Source: Senegalimassilia sp003474385 (GTDB taxonomy: Bacteria > Actinomycetota > Coriobacteriia > Coriobacteriales > Eggerthellaceae). From it: a stretch of DNA of 64,000 nt. The number at the start of each line of letters is the position of its first letter. Positions within the stretch are counted from its first letter, which is position 1. A model generated the notes under the pieces. The model saw nothing but the letters and a program-made list of their open reading frames with translations, had not been told where the DNA came from and searched no databases. Made by a program: the position numbers and the translations under genes. Shown here piece after piece: positions 15,691 through 23,554 of this stretch. The stretch is taken from the NCBI RefSeq assembly GCF_003474385.1, contig NZ_QUCY01000001.1, forward strand, positions 1 through 64,000. The letters are read 5' to 3'.

Positions 15691-18158
15691 GCGAAGCACT
15701 CCTGCCGTTTGATTTCCTTGGCTATCTGGCGGGAGATTTTCTCGATGTCGGCCTCCTCCCGCACGGTCGCGTACAGGTTGATTGTCACGTTCGTGTCGCC
15801 ATGGGCCGCGCCGCCCTTGCCGTCGAGCAGCTTGGCGATGCCCTCGGCCAGCGGGCGCGCGCCGCGCTCGTTGAACGGCACCACGCCCTCGGGGCCCGCC
15901 TCGCCGACGCCGATGACGCTGGGGCCGTTGAACACGCCGCCCTTCGCGTACCAGTTGATTCCGAAGTGCGGAACGCTCGGCGGGTCGATGCTGAACCCGC
16001 CCGAGATGGACAGGTGCGGCAGCTTCAGGTGGGGCAGAGACCACGAGAAGTTGAAGAACCCCTTGATGGAGTCGATTACGTTTCGCACGGTGTCGCGGGC
16101 GCTGTTTATCGGCGTCTCGATGGCGCTCTTTATGGAGTTCCATATGCCGGCCACGGTGTCGCGGGCGGCGTTGAACACGCTGGAGATGGTGTCGCGGATG
16201 CTGTTGACGATGCCGGATATGGTCGAGCTGATGCCGTTCCACACGTTCGACGCCGTGGTGCTCACGGCACCCCAAACGGAGTCCCACACGGCCTGTATCG
16301 CCGACAGCACCGCCGATATGGTGGAGCTGATGGCGTCGATGGCCGCGCCTATCGCCGAGGTGATGGCATCCCACACGCTGGAAGCGGTTGAGCTGACGGC
16401 ACCCCACACCGTGTCCCACACGCCCTGGATTACCTCAAGGGCCGCGCTTATCACGTCGCTCACGTATTGGATGTACGTGCCGACCGCGCCGCATATGAGA
16501 TCCCACGCCGCCGTGATCACGCCGCCGAAGTTCTCCCAGACGAAGTTCCAGGGTATGAGCAGCGTCTCGATGGCTAGGTTGAGTATTTCCGCGAGCAGCA
16601 TCACGGCCACCTGCACAACGTTGCAGATGCCGTCCCACACGCCCGCGAGCGTCGCGCCCAGCCCGGAGAAGAACGCGCCTATCGACTCGGCGACCCCGCC
16701 GGCAACGCCGACGGCCACCTGGAACGCGGCGCACACGGCATCCCACACGGCGGTCACGGCGTCGCGGAACTCCTCGCAGTTGTTCCACAGCAGCACCACT
16801 GCGGCGATGATGGCCGCTATTGCCGCTATCACGGGGTGCGCGGCTATAAGCCCCAGCGCGGCAGTGCCCGCCTTGCCTACGGCGGAGAAGGCGGCACCGA
16901 TTTGCGGCACCACGCTGATGATGGTGCCGACGGTGGACAGCACCGGCCCGATGGCCGCCACTATGGCCGCTATGGCCAGCACGGCCGTCTGGCCGCCCTC
17001 GCCGATGCCGGCGAACCACTCGGAGAACGACTTGACGACGCCCGCCACGTTGGTGGCGATGTTGAGCAGCGGCTCGCCAAGCGGCTCGATGGAGCCCTGC
17101 AGCTCGCGCATGGCCTCCTGCGATTTCACGGCGAAGCTGTCGGAGGCGGCCTCCTGGGCCTGCTGCGCAGCGCCCGCCACGTCGCCGAAGCTGTCCTGCA
17201 CGCCCGCCAGGGACTCGATCATGCCCATGGCATTGTCCTCGCCCAGCGAGGACCACAGGGTGGAGGCCAGCGCGGCCTTGTCGTACTCGTTTGGCATCTG
17301 CGTGAGGTCGCCCAGCACCGCCTGCAGCATGTCCTCGGCGGTGGCGCTGCCGTTCTTGAAGTTCTCGAAGACCTCCTGCGTGCCCTCGCTGAACGAGCCG
17401 ATGGATTCCTCCATGCGGCCGTCGGACAGCGCCGTCAGGAACTCGTTGAGGTAGTCGCCCACCTTGTCCAGGTTGTACGCGCCGTTGGACGTGCCCGCTT
17501 CTAGCAGCGAGAAGTACTCGCTGGCGCTCATTCCCGCCTCGCCCCATCGCACGGAGTATTCGCTCAGGTTGTCGCCCAGTTCGTCGGTGTAGTTCAGGCC
17601 GCGCTGCATGCCCGCCGTCAGCAGGTCGCTGGCCTCGGTGGCGGACAGCCCGAAGCCCTCCATGAGGGCGTTGGTGCCGCGTATGGACTCGTTCACGTCT
17701 GCGCCGAAGGTGTCCGACAGCATGAGTGCGTTGGTGGTGACGGTCTGCAGGTCCTCGTCGGACACGTCGCGAAGGGTGGACTTGCATTGGATCAGCGCAT
17801 CGTTGACCTCGTCCAGGGACTGGCCCCAGCCACCCTCGTATATGCGCTTGCCTATGCCGCTGAAACGCTCGGCCTCCTCGCCGGACACGCCGAACGCGGC
17901 GGCTATGCGGGCGTTGGCCTGCTCGTAGTCGCTGGCCACGCCGAATACGGCCTTGCCGGCGGCCACCACGGGCGCGGTCAGCGTCACCGTGGCGGCCGTG
18001 CCGGCCTTCTTGAACGAGGACGACAGCTTCGCGGCCTTCTCGTCGCCCTCGGTTATGTTCTTCCAGGAGATGCCCTGGAGGTCGCGCTCCAGGGTCTTGA
18101 TGTTCTTGGATACGTCAACGGTGTCGAGCACCGCTTTGATGATGACGTTGCCGTCCAT
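15687..18158 (-). CDS. Tape measure protein
   Basis: An 823-residue protein that sets tail length and is ejected with DNA. Residues 1-60 are charged, then a TP901-type N-terminal region with repeated helical segments is seen. Four or five long hydrophobic stretches lie in the middle (about 370-420, 425-455 and 480-540). Residues ~560-670 hold two similar copies of a Trp-rich unit (VWDTVWGAVSSTASSVW and VWDSVWGAVSTTASNVW). A length of 823 residues at about 1.5 Angstrom each predicts a tail near 120 nm. ATG 18158 has GAGG at 5 bp; a GTG at 18164 overlapping the upstream stop is the alternative start. Confidence 0.92.
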   Translation of the reverse strand: MDGNVIIKAVLDTVDVSKNIKTLERDLQGISWKNITEGDEKAAKLSSSFKKAGTAATVTLTAPVVAAGKAVFGVASDYEQANARIAAAFGVSGEEAERFSGIGKRIYEGGWGQSLDEVNDALIQCKSTLRDVSDEDLQTVTTNALMLSDTFGADVNESIRGTNALMEGFGLSATEASDLLTAGMQRGLNYTDELGDNLSEYSVRWGEAGMSASEYFSLLEAGTSNGAYNLDKVGDYLNEFLTALSDGRMEESIGSFSEGTQEVFENFKNGSATAEDMLQAVLGDLTQMPNEYDKAALASTLWSSLGEDNAMGMIESLAGVQDSFGDVAGAAQQAQEAASDSFAVKSQEAMRELQGSIEPLGEPLLNIATNVAGVVKSFSEWFAGIGEGGQTAVLAIAAIVAAIGPVLSTVGTIISVVPQIGAAFSAVGKAGTAALGLIAAHPVIAAIAAIIAAVVLLWNNCEEFRDAVTAVWDAVCAAFQVAVGVAGGVAESIGAFFSGLGATLAGVWDGICNVVQVAVMLLAEILNLAIETLLIPWNFVWENFGGVITAAWDLICGAVGTYIQYVSDVISAALEVIQGVWDTVWGAVSSTASSVWDAITSAIGAAIDAISSTISAVLSAIQAVWDSVWGAVSTTASNVWNGISSTISGIVNSIRDTISSVFNAARDTVAGIWNSIKSAIETPINSARDTVRNVIDSIKGFFNFSWSLPHLKLPHLSISGGFSIDPPSVPHFGINWYAKGGVFNGPSVIGVGEAGPEGVVPFNERGARPLAEGIAKLLDGKGGAAHGDTNVTINLYATVREEADIEKISRQIAKEIKRQECFA

Positions 18159-18160
18159 GC

Positions 18161-18817
18161 TCACCTCGTCGCTCTCTTGAGCGCGGCGAACACATCGCGC
18201 ATCGCCGCGTCGCTTCCTTCCTCAGAGCCGTGTGAGCTGCGGCCTTTGCCGAGTTCGAACGCCTTGTGGGCGGCGTTCCAGGCCTCGACCTCCTGCCTGT
18301 TGTATTTGGTTGGCTTCGGCTTGGTCGCCGGGTTGCGGTAGTGGATGGCCGCGCCGAGCGGCGTGTCCTGCGGGCAGCCGCCCACGAGTGCCACGAACTC
18401 GGCGAAGCTGATGCGACCGCGCACCTCGTCCCACTCGATGCCGTAGGCCTGGCGGAAGCTGGTGCGTATGCGCGCCGCGTCCTCCTCCAAGTCCCACAGC
18501 GGGGTCTCGTGCGGGCGGTCGCCGCTCAGGTCGAGTCCGCACATGTCCCATACCGCCGCGTCGCGCATCCGCACGAACTCGGCGGCGTCGTAGTCGCATG
18601 CGCACCACGCATCCGTCCAGTCCACGAAGAACAGCGCCAGGAACTCGTCCCGGCGCTGGTCGTCGGACTTGCCCTCGTCGGTCAGCACCTCGATGACGCG
18701 GATGATCGTGAGCGCGTCGTCGCGCACCAGCACCTCCTCGCCGTTCCACGGGTAGCGCGTGGCGCTCGTGCCATCGGGCAGCCGCACCCGCTCGGCCGTG
18801 AGCGCGGCTGGCAGCAT
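18161..18817 (-). CDS. Phage Gp15-family tail assembly protein
   Basis: A 218-residue protein of the Gp15 family (PF06854 pattern), which sits just upstream of tape measure genes and is thought to act as a tail assembly chaperone. Visible features are the conserved FFVDWTDAW region, WDLEEDAARIRTSFRQAYGI and ISFAEFVALVGGCPQDTPLG. The C-terminal tail is basic. Its ATG overlaps the previous stop as TAATG. Confidence 0.85.
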   Translation of the reverse strand: MLPAALTAERVRLPDGTSATRYPWNGEEVLVRDDALTIIRVIEVLTDEGKSDDQRRDEFLALFFVDWTDAWCACDYDAAEFVRMRDAAVWDMCGLDLSGDRPHETPLWDLEEDAARIRTSFRQAYGIEWDEVRGRISFAEFVALVGGCPQDTPLGAAIHYRNPATKPKPTKYNRQEVEAWNAAHKAFELGKGRSSHGSEEGSDAAMRDVFAALKRATR

Positions 18818-19320
18818 TACTTGCCGCCCTTCTTCTTGCGCTTGGCCTTGGCGCGGCGCTGGGCGCGGTTGAGCGCCTGGACCTGATCGGCGCGCTCGCT
18901 GTATGCAAGGCCGCACGCCATCAGCTGCTCGCTGGTCGCGTGGCGCGCCAACATGTTGAGGAACGTGGCGAAGACCTCGCCCAGGATGCGGATGTTCTCC
19001 TCGGGCGCGATGGGGCCCTCGTCGCCGCCCATCCACGCGAGCAGCTGCTCCCAGCCCTCGGTGCCGATGAACGCCGAGATGGTGCGCTTCATGAGGCGGG
19101 CCTGCGCGGCGTTGGCCTCGGCCGCCTTCTCGGGGGTGTCGGCCTCGCGGGCCATCTGCTCGTTGGCCTGCGCGCGGTCGATGGCGTTGCCGACCTTGGC
19201 CAGGTACTCCTCGATGTGCTTGTCGTCGAACCACACGCGGAAGCGCGGCGTGTCTGGGTTCTCCTCGGGGTCCTCGAAGAACACGTCCTCGTACGCGCGG
19301 ATGTTTTTCAGAAGTTCCAT
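18817..19320 (-). CDS. Tail assembly chaperone-like protein
   Basis: A 167-residue protein with an acidic N-terminus, a helical middle and a strongly basic end (RRAKAKRKKKGGK). Position directly after the major tail protein and before Gp15 fits the G-like tail chaperone. I looked for a slippery heptamer at the 3' end for a programmed G-GT-type fusion and saw none; the two genes instead couple by TAATG. The start at 19320 follows AAAGGGGCAACAA. Confidence 0.75.
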   Translation of the reverse strand: MELLKNIRAYEDVFFEDPEENPDTPRFRVWFDDKHIEEYLAKVGNAIDRAQANEQMAREADTPEKAAEANAAQARLMKRTISAFIGTEGWEQLLAWMGGDEGPIAPEENIRILGEVFATFLNMLARHATSEQLMACGLAYSERADQVQALNRAQRRAKAKRKKKGGK

Positions 19321-19356
19321 TTGTTGCCCCTTTCGTGAGCGGTGAGCGTCGGGCAT

Positions 19357-19393
19357 AGAAAAGGGGCGCGGGCCGCTCACTAGCCCGCGCCCC
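19357..19393 (-). terminator. Hairpin after the major tail protein gene
   Basis: An 11-bp GC stem (GGGGCGCGGGC / GCCCGCGCCCC) followed on the minus strand by TTTTCT. Placed between the highly expressed tail tube gene and the weakly needed chaperones, it probably acts as a partial terminator that lowers downstream expression. Confidence 0.75.
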
Positions 19394-19428
19394 CATGTCC
19401 AGGAGGTTATGTCTGGTGTCGCCTGCGG

Positions 19429-20145
19429 CTACTTCGCCGCCACGGTGACCTTCACCTGCGTGCAGATGCTCGGCTTGGACGCGCAGCGCACGGTGATGAC
19501 CGCCTCGCCTGCGGCCACGCCCGTCACGTTGCCGTCGCTGTCGACGGTGGCCACGTCGGTGTTGCCCGATGCGAAGAAGCACTTGGCGTTCGCCTCGGCG
19601 GGCGTGACGGTCGGCGCGAGCTTCATGGACTTGCCCACGGCCGGGCCGGTCGGCGCGGTGCAGGTGACGCCCGTGGGCTGCTTGAGCTTGTTGGCGGGGA
19701 TGTAGCGCATAGCGCCAGCGCCCGAGATTGTGCAGGAGAACGCGCCGGGGTCGGACGCCGCGCCCTGCTGCGAGCCGACGGTCAGGCCCAGGTAGGTGCA
19801 GTCGCCCTCCACCACGTCGCCGTTGGGGTCGGTGTGGCGGAAGTGGCCCGTGCGGCCCTCGCCGGTCTCAAGCGCCAGGCTGGCAACGAAGTCCTGCGCG
19901 GGGTCGCCGTAGCAGCGGTCGCCTGTGACCTCGTACTGCGGCTGCACGCTCTTCACCTTGTCGGTGGGAGTGCCGTAGCCGTCGTAGTAGTCCTTGGTCT
20001 CGGTGGTCTCGTTGGTGGTCGGCTTCACCTCGGTGATGCCGCGCGAGAAGATGGCCCACGTGGGGCTGGCCGCGTCTGGCGTGGTGTCGATCTCCAGCGC
20101 GCTCATGTAGTTGGGCGCGAAGCCCAGGTCTTGGTTCTTTGCCAT
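19429..20145 (-). CDS. Major tail (tube) protein with C-terminal Ig-like domain
   Basis: A 238-residue tail tube subunit. The N-terminal ~155 residues match phage tube proteins of Gram-positive siphophages (PTWAIFSRGITEVKPTTNE, DYYDGYGTPTDKVKS). The C-terminal ~80 residues form a Big_2-type Ig-like domain (SGNTDVATVDSDGNVTGVAAGEAVITV), often surface-exposed on tails and thought to help binding to cells or mucus. GAAGGGATAACG precedes the ATG. The longer upstream frame is not needed. Confidence 0.88.
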   Translation of the reverse strand: MAKNQDLGFAPNYMSALEIDTTPDAASPTWAIFSRGITEVKPTTNETTETKDYYDGYGTPTDKVKSVQPQYEVTGDRCYGDPAQDFVASLALETGEGRTGHFRHTDPNGDVVEGDCTYLGLTVGSQQGAASDPGAFSCTISGAGAMRYIPANKLKQPTGVTCTAPTGPAVGKSMKLAPTVTPAEANAKCFFASGNTDVATVDSDGNVTGVAAGEAVITVRCASKPSICTQVKVTVAAK

Positions 20146-20147
20146 CG

Positions 20148-20546
20148 TTATCCCTTCTCTATGGTTATGGTCGCTTTGATTCGGAACTCCCACAGGTACG
20201 GCCCGCCCTCGGGCGGCGTTATCTCCTGCGGCTCGGTGTACAGCGACGCGCTCGTGAAGCCGTAGGAGCCTGTGGGCGAGGACAGGTCGGCCCCGTCCAG
20301 CGCGTCGGCCAGGTCGTAGGCGTCGCCCATGGCCTTGGCCTCGGAGGTGTCCTTCACGATGACCTGCAGCACGTATCCCACGCGGCGGGTGCCGTCCATG
20401 TGGCGCACCACGTCGGTGGTGGGCATGGGCCGCAGCACCACCGCGTCGTCGTGGCCGCGCGAGGCGGCCAGGCGGGTGAGGAGCACCGGGCCGTAGCCCA
20501 GGGCCTCTATGGCGGCCTTCGCCGCCTCCATCACGTCCGGGGCCAT
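20148..20546 (-). CDS. Tail terminator / minor capsid protein 3-like
   Basis: A 132-residue protein between the minor-capsid-2-like and tail-tube genes. This slot usually encodes the tail terminator or completion protein that caps the tube. The C-terminal half (PYLWEFRIKATITIEKG) is typical of the minor capsid C-terminal family. It lies 2 bp upstream of the next ATG (20145). Confidence 0.7.
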   Translation of the reverse strand: MAPDVMEAAKAAIEALGYGPVLLTRLAASRGHDDAVVLRPMPTTDVVRHMDGTRRVGYVLQVIVKDTSEAKAMGDAYDLADALDGADLSSPTGSYGFTSASLYTEPQEITPPEGGPYLWEFRIKATITIEKG

Positions 20547-20547
20547 G

Positions 20548-20898
20548 TCACGCCCCCTCGGTCAGGAGGTCGACGGCCAGGCGCTCCCAGTCCTCGCCGT
20601 GCGCTTCCTTCGCGGCCTTCGGCCAGTCGGCCTTGGCCCTCGGGTTCTTGCCGTGCTTGATGGAGCTGTCGGGCAGGTCGCGCACGTAGGCGGCGTAGTC
20701 GGCGTCCCATATGACGAGACCCTGCCTGAAGTCGGAGGCGGCCTGCATGGAGTTGTGCATGCGCTTGGTGTCCTCTGGCGTGAACGCGTTCATGTCCTCG
20801 GCCACGCTCATGGCGAACTTCACCTGCTTGGCCTCCAGCTCCTTCGCGCTGAAACGCTTCATGAGCTTGGTCAGGTCGACCGTAACTGCTGCGGGCAT
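20548..20898 (-). CDS. Minor capsid protein 2-like (head-tail completion)
   Basis: A 116-residue protein of the HK97-gp10/minor-capsid-2 type. Hallmarks are the N-terminal helix (KLMKRFSAKELEAKQVKFAMSVAEDM), NAFTPEDTKRMHNSM and DADYAAYVRDLP. Such proteins act in head-tail joining. GGAGGTGAGG lies upstream of the ATG. Confidence 0.8.
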   Translation of the reverse strand: MPAAVTVDLTKLMKRFSAKELEAKQVKFAMSVAEDMNAFTPEDTKRMHNSMQAASDFRQGLVIWDADYAAYVRDLPDSSIKHGKNPRAKADWPKAAKEAHGEDWERLAVDLLTEGA

Positions 20899-20900
20899 GG

Positions 20901-21230
20901 CTACCTCACCTCCAGTTCCCAGTGGTGGGGACGGGTGCCGAACGCGCGGCGGGGCGTGCACCTCGCCACGTTCATCCACTCGCCCCCGTCGATGCTCACG
21001 CGGCTGCCCACTGGTACGTCGAACATGCCGGGGCTGTCCGCGCCGTCCGCTATCACGAGGCCCTGCGCGCCGTCGCCCAGGGCGTACTCGCGCACGAGCC
21101 ACGCCGAGACGGGCTCGAAGCGCACGCGGCGCACCTCGACGGGCTGCTCGAACTCGCCGCCGTAGCCGCCCTCCCTGGGCACCTTGACGGACATGGTGGA
21201 GGGCCGCGCCGAGCGCGGCACCCGCATCAT
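20901..21230 (-). CDS. Minor capsid protein 1-like (head closure)
   Basis: A 109-residue beta-rich protein whose order and pattern (GEWMNVARCTPRRAFGTRPHHWELEVR end) match minor capsid protein 1 / head-closure proteins. The start is one of two tandem ATGs overlapping the upstream TGA at 21227; the first is used here. Confidence 0.72.
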   Translation of the reverse strand: MMRVPRSARPSTMSVKVPREGGYGGEFEQPVEVRRVRFEPVSAWLVREYALGDGAQGLVIADGADSPGMFDVPVGSRVSIDGGEWMNVARCTPRRAFGTRPHHWELEVR

Positions 21231-21586
21231 CTGGTACCCCCGATGCCCGCGTAGAGCAGCGGCGTTCCAAGCAGCTCGCGGCGGACGGCGGCCTCCATGT
21301 CGCTGCGGTAGGTGCTGGCCCCTTCGGTACCGGGGTTCCACGAGAACGAGCCGACGGTGAAGCCGCCGCCCTCCATGATGCCGCCCGAGCATCCGTACGC
21401 GGCGTCGACCTCGCAGGCCGCCATGACCGCGCGCGCCCACTCCTCGGAGCCGTCCGGCTCGTTGGGGAAGATCAGGTCGCGCACGGCTGCCGTGGCGTGG
21501 GGGAGCGCCGCCTTGAACTCCTCGGCGGACAGCTCCCCGCGCCCGGCTGCCAGGTAGTCCTCGTGGGTCGGGGCTCTAGTTTCCAT
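21227..21586 (-). CDS. Head-tail connector-like protein
   Basis: A 119-residue protein with helical N-terminus (THEDYLAAGRGELSAEEFKAALPHATAAVRDLIFPN) and a Gly-rich C-terminus ending in GIGGTR. Position after the capsid gene and the helical pattern fit gp6-like connector proteins. It overlaps the previous small gene by 11 bp. Confidence 0.7.
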   Translation of the reverse strand: METRAPTHEDYLAAGRGELSAEEFKAALPHATAAVRDLIFPNEPDGSEEWARAVMAACEVDAAYGCSGGIMEGGGFTVGSFSWNPGTEGASTYRSDMEAAVRRELLGTPLLYAGIGGTR

Positions 21587-21731
21587 CGTCCTCGGCCGCC
21601 TCGGGCTTTTTCGCCTTGCCCTTGGCGGGCTGCTCGTCTGCGGCCTTCGCCTCGGGCTTTTCCGTCTTGCCCTTGGCGGGCTTGGCCTTCTTCGGGGCCT
21701 CCTTCTCGAAGGACAGTCCAACGGTGCGCAT
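21576..21731 (-). CDS. Lys/Ala/Pro-rich small phage protein
   Basis: A 51-residue low-complexity protein made of near-repeats of KAKPAKGKTEKPEAKA, with an acidic end. It has a strong GGAAGGAGG site, so it is probably translated. A highly charged, disordered protein right after the capsid gene could be a head decoration or DNA-associated protein. I do not recognise a family. Confidence 0.55.
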   Translation of the reverse strand: MRTVGLSFEKEAPKKAKPAKGKTEKPEAKAADEQPAKGKAKKPEAAEDDGN

Positions 21732-21745
21732 GTCGCGCCTCCTTC

Positions 21746-22627
21746 CTACGCTGCCTTCATGCCTGCGGTGATGTAGTGCGCCAGGTTCTCGCGCACGCCG
21801 CACACGCCGTACTTGCGGTACTTGAACAGGTGGCCGAAGCCCTGCTGGTTGTCTTCGGCGTCGATGACCTTGCCGTGCGCGAAGTTCCAGCGCAGCACCA
21901 CGGCGTCCTTGTGGACGATAAGGAAGTTCATGTCCACCGCGCCGGTGCCCTTCTTGTAGTGGCCGATCTCCTCGTCCTTGGTGGTGCCGTCCAGGAGGTC
22001 GATGGCGCTGTAGAAGCGGGACTGCGGCACCTTCACGATGGAGGAGAAGCCGTCCAGCGCCTCGCGGGACTTGGTGGTGTCCAGGTCCTTCACCATACCC
22101 AGCAGGGTGGGGGTGATGAACAGCACGCGGCCCTCTTCCGGCACCTCTTTCTCGTCCATGTCGCACATGGCGGCGTTCAGGCCCTTGAGCATGTCCGCGC
22201 CGTCGGCGTAGGTCTTCTGCTCCTTGGTGATGCCGGTGCCTGCGCACAGCGTGGAGAACACGAACGCGTCTCCCTCGGGCACCACCTTGGTGCGGTTGAA
22301 GTGCGCGGCGGCGTTGCCGAACGCCAGATTGAAGGACTGGGCGTCCACTTTCTGGTCGATTTCCAGGATGGTGCCGCGGTCGTAGTTGGCGCTGATGGGC
22401 TTCCAAGTCAGGGACGCGCCACTGTTCTGCGGCAGTCGCCCGTTGGCCTGCACGTCGCCCAGGCCGCCCATGGAGTAGACGGGATAGTAGAACTCGCCCA
22501 GCTGCTCCATCTGCGCGATGTTGCCCTGCGGCGCGGCGCTCTCAAGCACTGCGGTCAGGGATTCCTTGCGGTACGCCTCCATGAGCACGTTCTCGTAGCC
22601 CTTGGGCAGTTCGATGCTGTTTGGCAT
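21746..22627 (-). CDS. Major capsid protein
   Basis: A 293-residue HK97-type head subunit. The N-terminus (MPNSIELPKGYENVLMEAYRK) and the region with ANGRLPQNSGASLTWKPISANYDRGT are typical of capsid proteins in Gram-positive siphophages. The scaffold gene lies immediately upstream. There is no N-terminal delta domain or protease gene, so assembly probably uses the separate Gp20-type scaffold. Confidence 0.9.
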   Translation of the reverse strand: MPNSIELPKGYENVLMEAYRKESLTAVLESAAPQGNIAQMEQLGEFYYPVYSMGGLGDVQANGRLPQNSGASLTWKPISANYDRGTILEIDQKVDAQSFNLAFGNAAAHFNRTKVVPEGDAFVFSTLCAGTGITKEQKTYADGADMLKGLNAAMCDMDEKEVPEEGRVLFITPTLLGMVKDLDTTKSREALDGFSSIVKVPQSRFYSAIDLLDGTTKDEEIGHYKKGTGAVDMNFLIVHKDAVVLRWNFAHGKVIDAEDNQQGFGHLFKYRKYGVCGVRENLAHYITAGMKAA

Positions 22628-22630
22628 GAT

Positions 22631-23188
22631 TTACTCCTTTGAAGATTCGTCGGTGAGTCCGAAAGCTGCGCGGAAGTCGGCCAGGCCGTCGGAGCCTGCG
22701 CCGCCCTTGGGGTCGCCGCCCGCGCTCTCGCGGGGCTGGTCGGTGAACATGTAGGCGTTATCCTTCTTCAGGGCCTCGAAGTCGATGCCCGTGAGGTTGC
22801 CCTGCTCGTCCAGCTTCGCGTCGGCGATGTTCGGGATGATCGCGCGCGCCGCCTTGGCGTTGCGCACCCCCATCTGCGCCAGCTTGGTGTCGATGGCGAA
22901 GTCGCGGCGCATGTCGGCCTCGCGCTTCTCGGCGTCGGCCTTGTACGCCTCGTTGTCGGCCTTGGCCTTGTCGAGCGCGGCCTGCAGCTCGTCGGCGTTG
23001 CCCGCCTTGGCGGTGAACTCTTCGATCTGCTTGTCGCGCTGCTCCAGCTCGGCCTTGAGGGCCTTCACCTGCTCCTGGTACTCGTCGGTCTCGCGCTTGT
23101 ACTTCGCGTAGGACACGACCTCCTTCTGGGGCTCGGTCTGCTGGCCTTCGCCGCCCTCGTTTCCCTGGGGCTTGTTGTCTTCAGCCAT
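22631..23188 (-). CDS. Capsid scaffold protein (Gp20-like)
   Basis: A 185-residue scaffold with a long charged coiled coil (about residues 25-105: YKRETDEYQEQVKALKAEL and onward). A short C-terminal region (FTDQPRESAGGDP, LADFRAAFGL) follows, the usual capsid-binding end of the Phage_GP20 family. The ATG at 23188 follows AAGGAGCAAGCG. The same frame remains open 46 codons upstream to a TTG within a repeated PGDT segment. That extension is less likely to be translated from there. Confidence 0.85.
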   Translation of the reverse strand: MAEDNKPQGNEGGEGQQTEPQKEVVSYAKYKRETDEYQEQVKALKAELEQRDKQIEEFTAKAGNADELQAALDKAKADNEAYKADAEKREADMRRDFAIDTKLAQMGVRNAKAARAIIPNIADAKLDEQGNLTGIDFEALKKDNAYMFTDQPRESAGGDPKGGAGSDGLADFRAAFGLTDESSKE

Positions 23189-23323
23189 CGCTTGCTCCTT
23201 CCGTGTTTGGTTGTCGCGCTTCCCTGCGCGCTTGGATGGCCCACCGTTGTCGCCGTGGTCGCGTGCGGGGCATGTTGTCGCCGCCCCATCGCGTGCCTGC
23301 ATCTTCCCCGAGGTGTCGCCAGG

Positions 23324-23355
23324 CAAAAGAAAAGGCCGCCCGTTCGTGGGCGGCC
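23324..23355 (-). terminator. Terminator upstream of the scaffold-capsid genes
   Basis: GGCCGCCC (23334-23341) and GGGCGGCC (23348-23355) pair perfectly and are followed on the minus strand by TTTTCTTTT. It ends transcription of the terminase-portal block. Capsid genes would need read-through or a promoter in 23190-23330. Confidence 0.85.
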
Positions 23356-23389
23356 TTGATGCCGTGCGTCTACTCGGTTGTCGCTTGGT

Positions 23390-23554
23390 CTACTTCATCA
23401 GCCCCGCGTCGCGCAGAACCTTGCGGGACTTGGCAAAAAGCTCCTCGCGCTCTTCTTTGGTCAGCTTTTCGGCGGCTTTCGACTCGGAGGCGCTGTCATC
23501 TATGACGAGCACCCAGTCCTCTGGCGTCACTTCTTTTTTGTCAGCCTGAACCAT
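23390..23554 (-). CDS. Small charged phage protein
   Basis: A 54-residue acidic/basic helical peptide (VTPEDWVLVIDDSASESK then KEEREELFAKSRKVL). It overlaps the 3' end of the minor capsid gene by 28 bp and has GAGGAAGCG ahead of its ATG. No family recognised. Confidence 0.6.
   Translation of the reverse strand: MVQADKKEVTPEDWVLVIDDSASESKAAEKLTKEEREELFAKSRKVLRDAGLMK

Noticed and set aside
18800..18840. Programmed frameshift between the two tail chaperone genes
   Set aside because: No XXXYYYZ slippery heptamer is visible near the overlap; the genes are coupled by TAATG.
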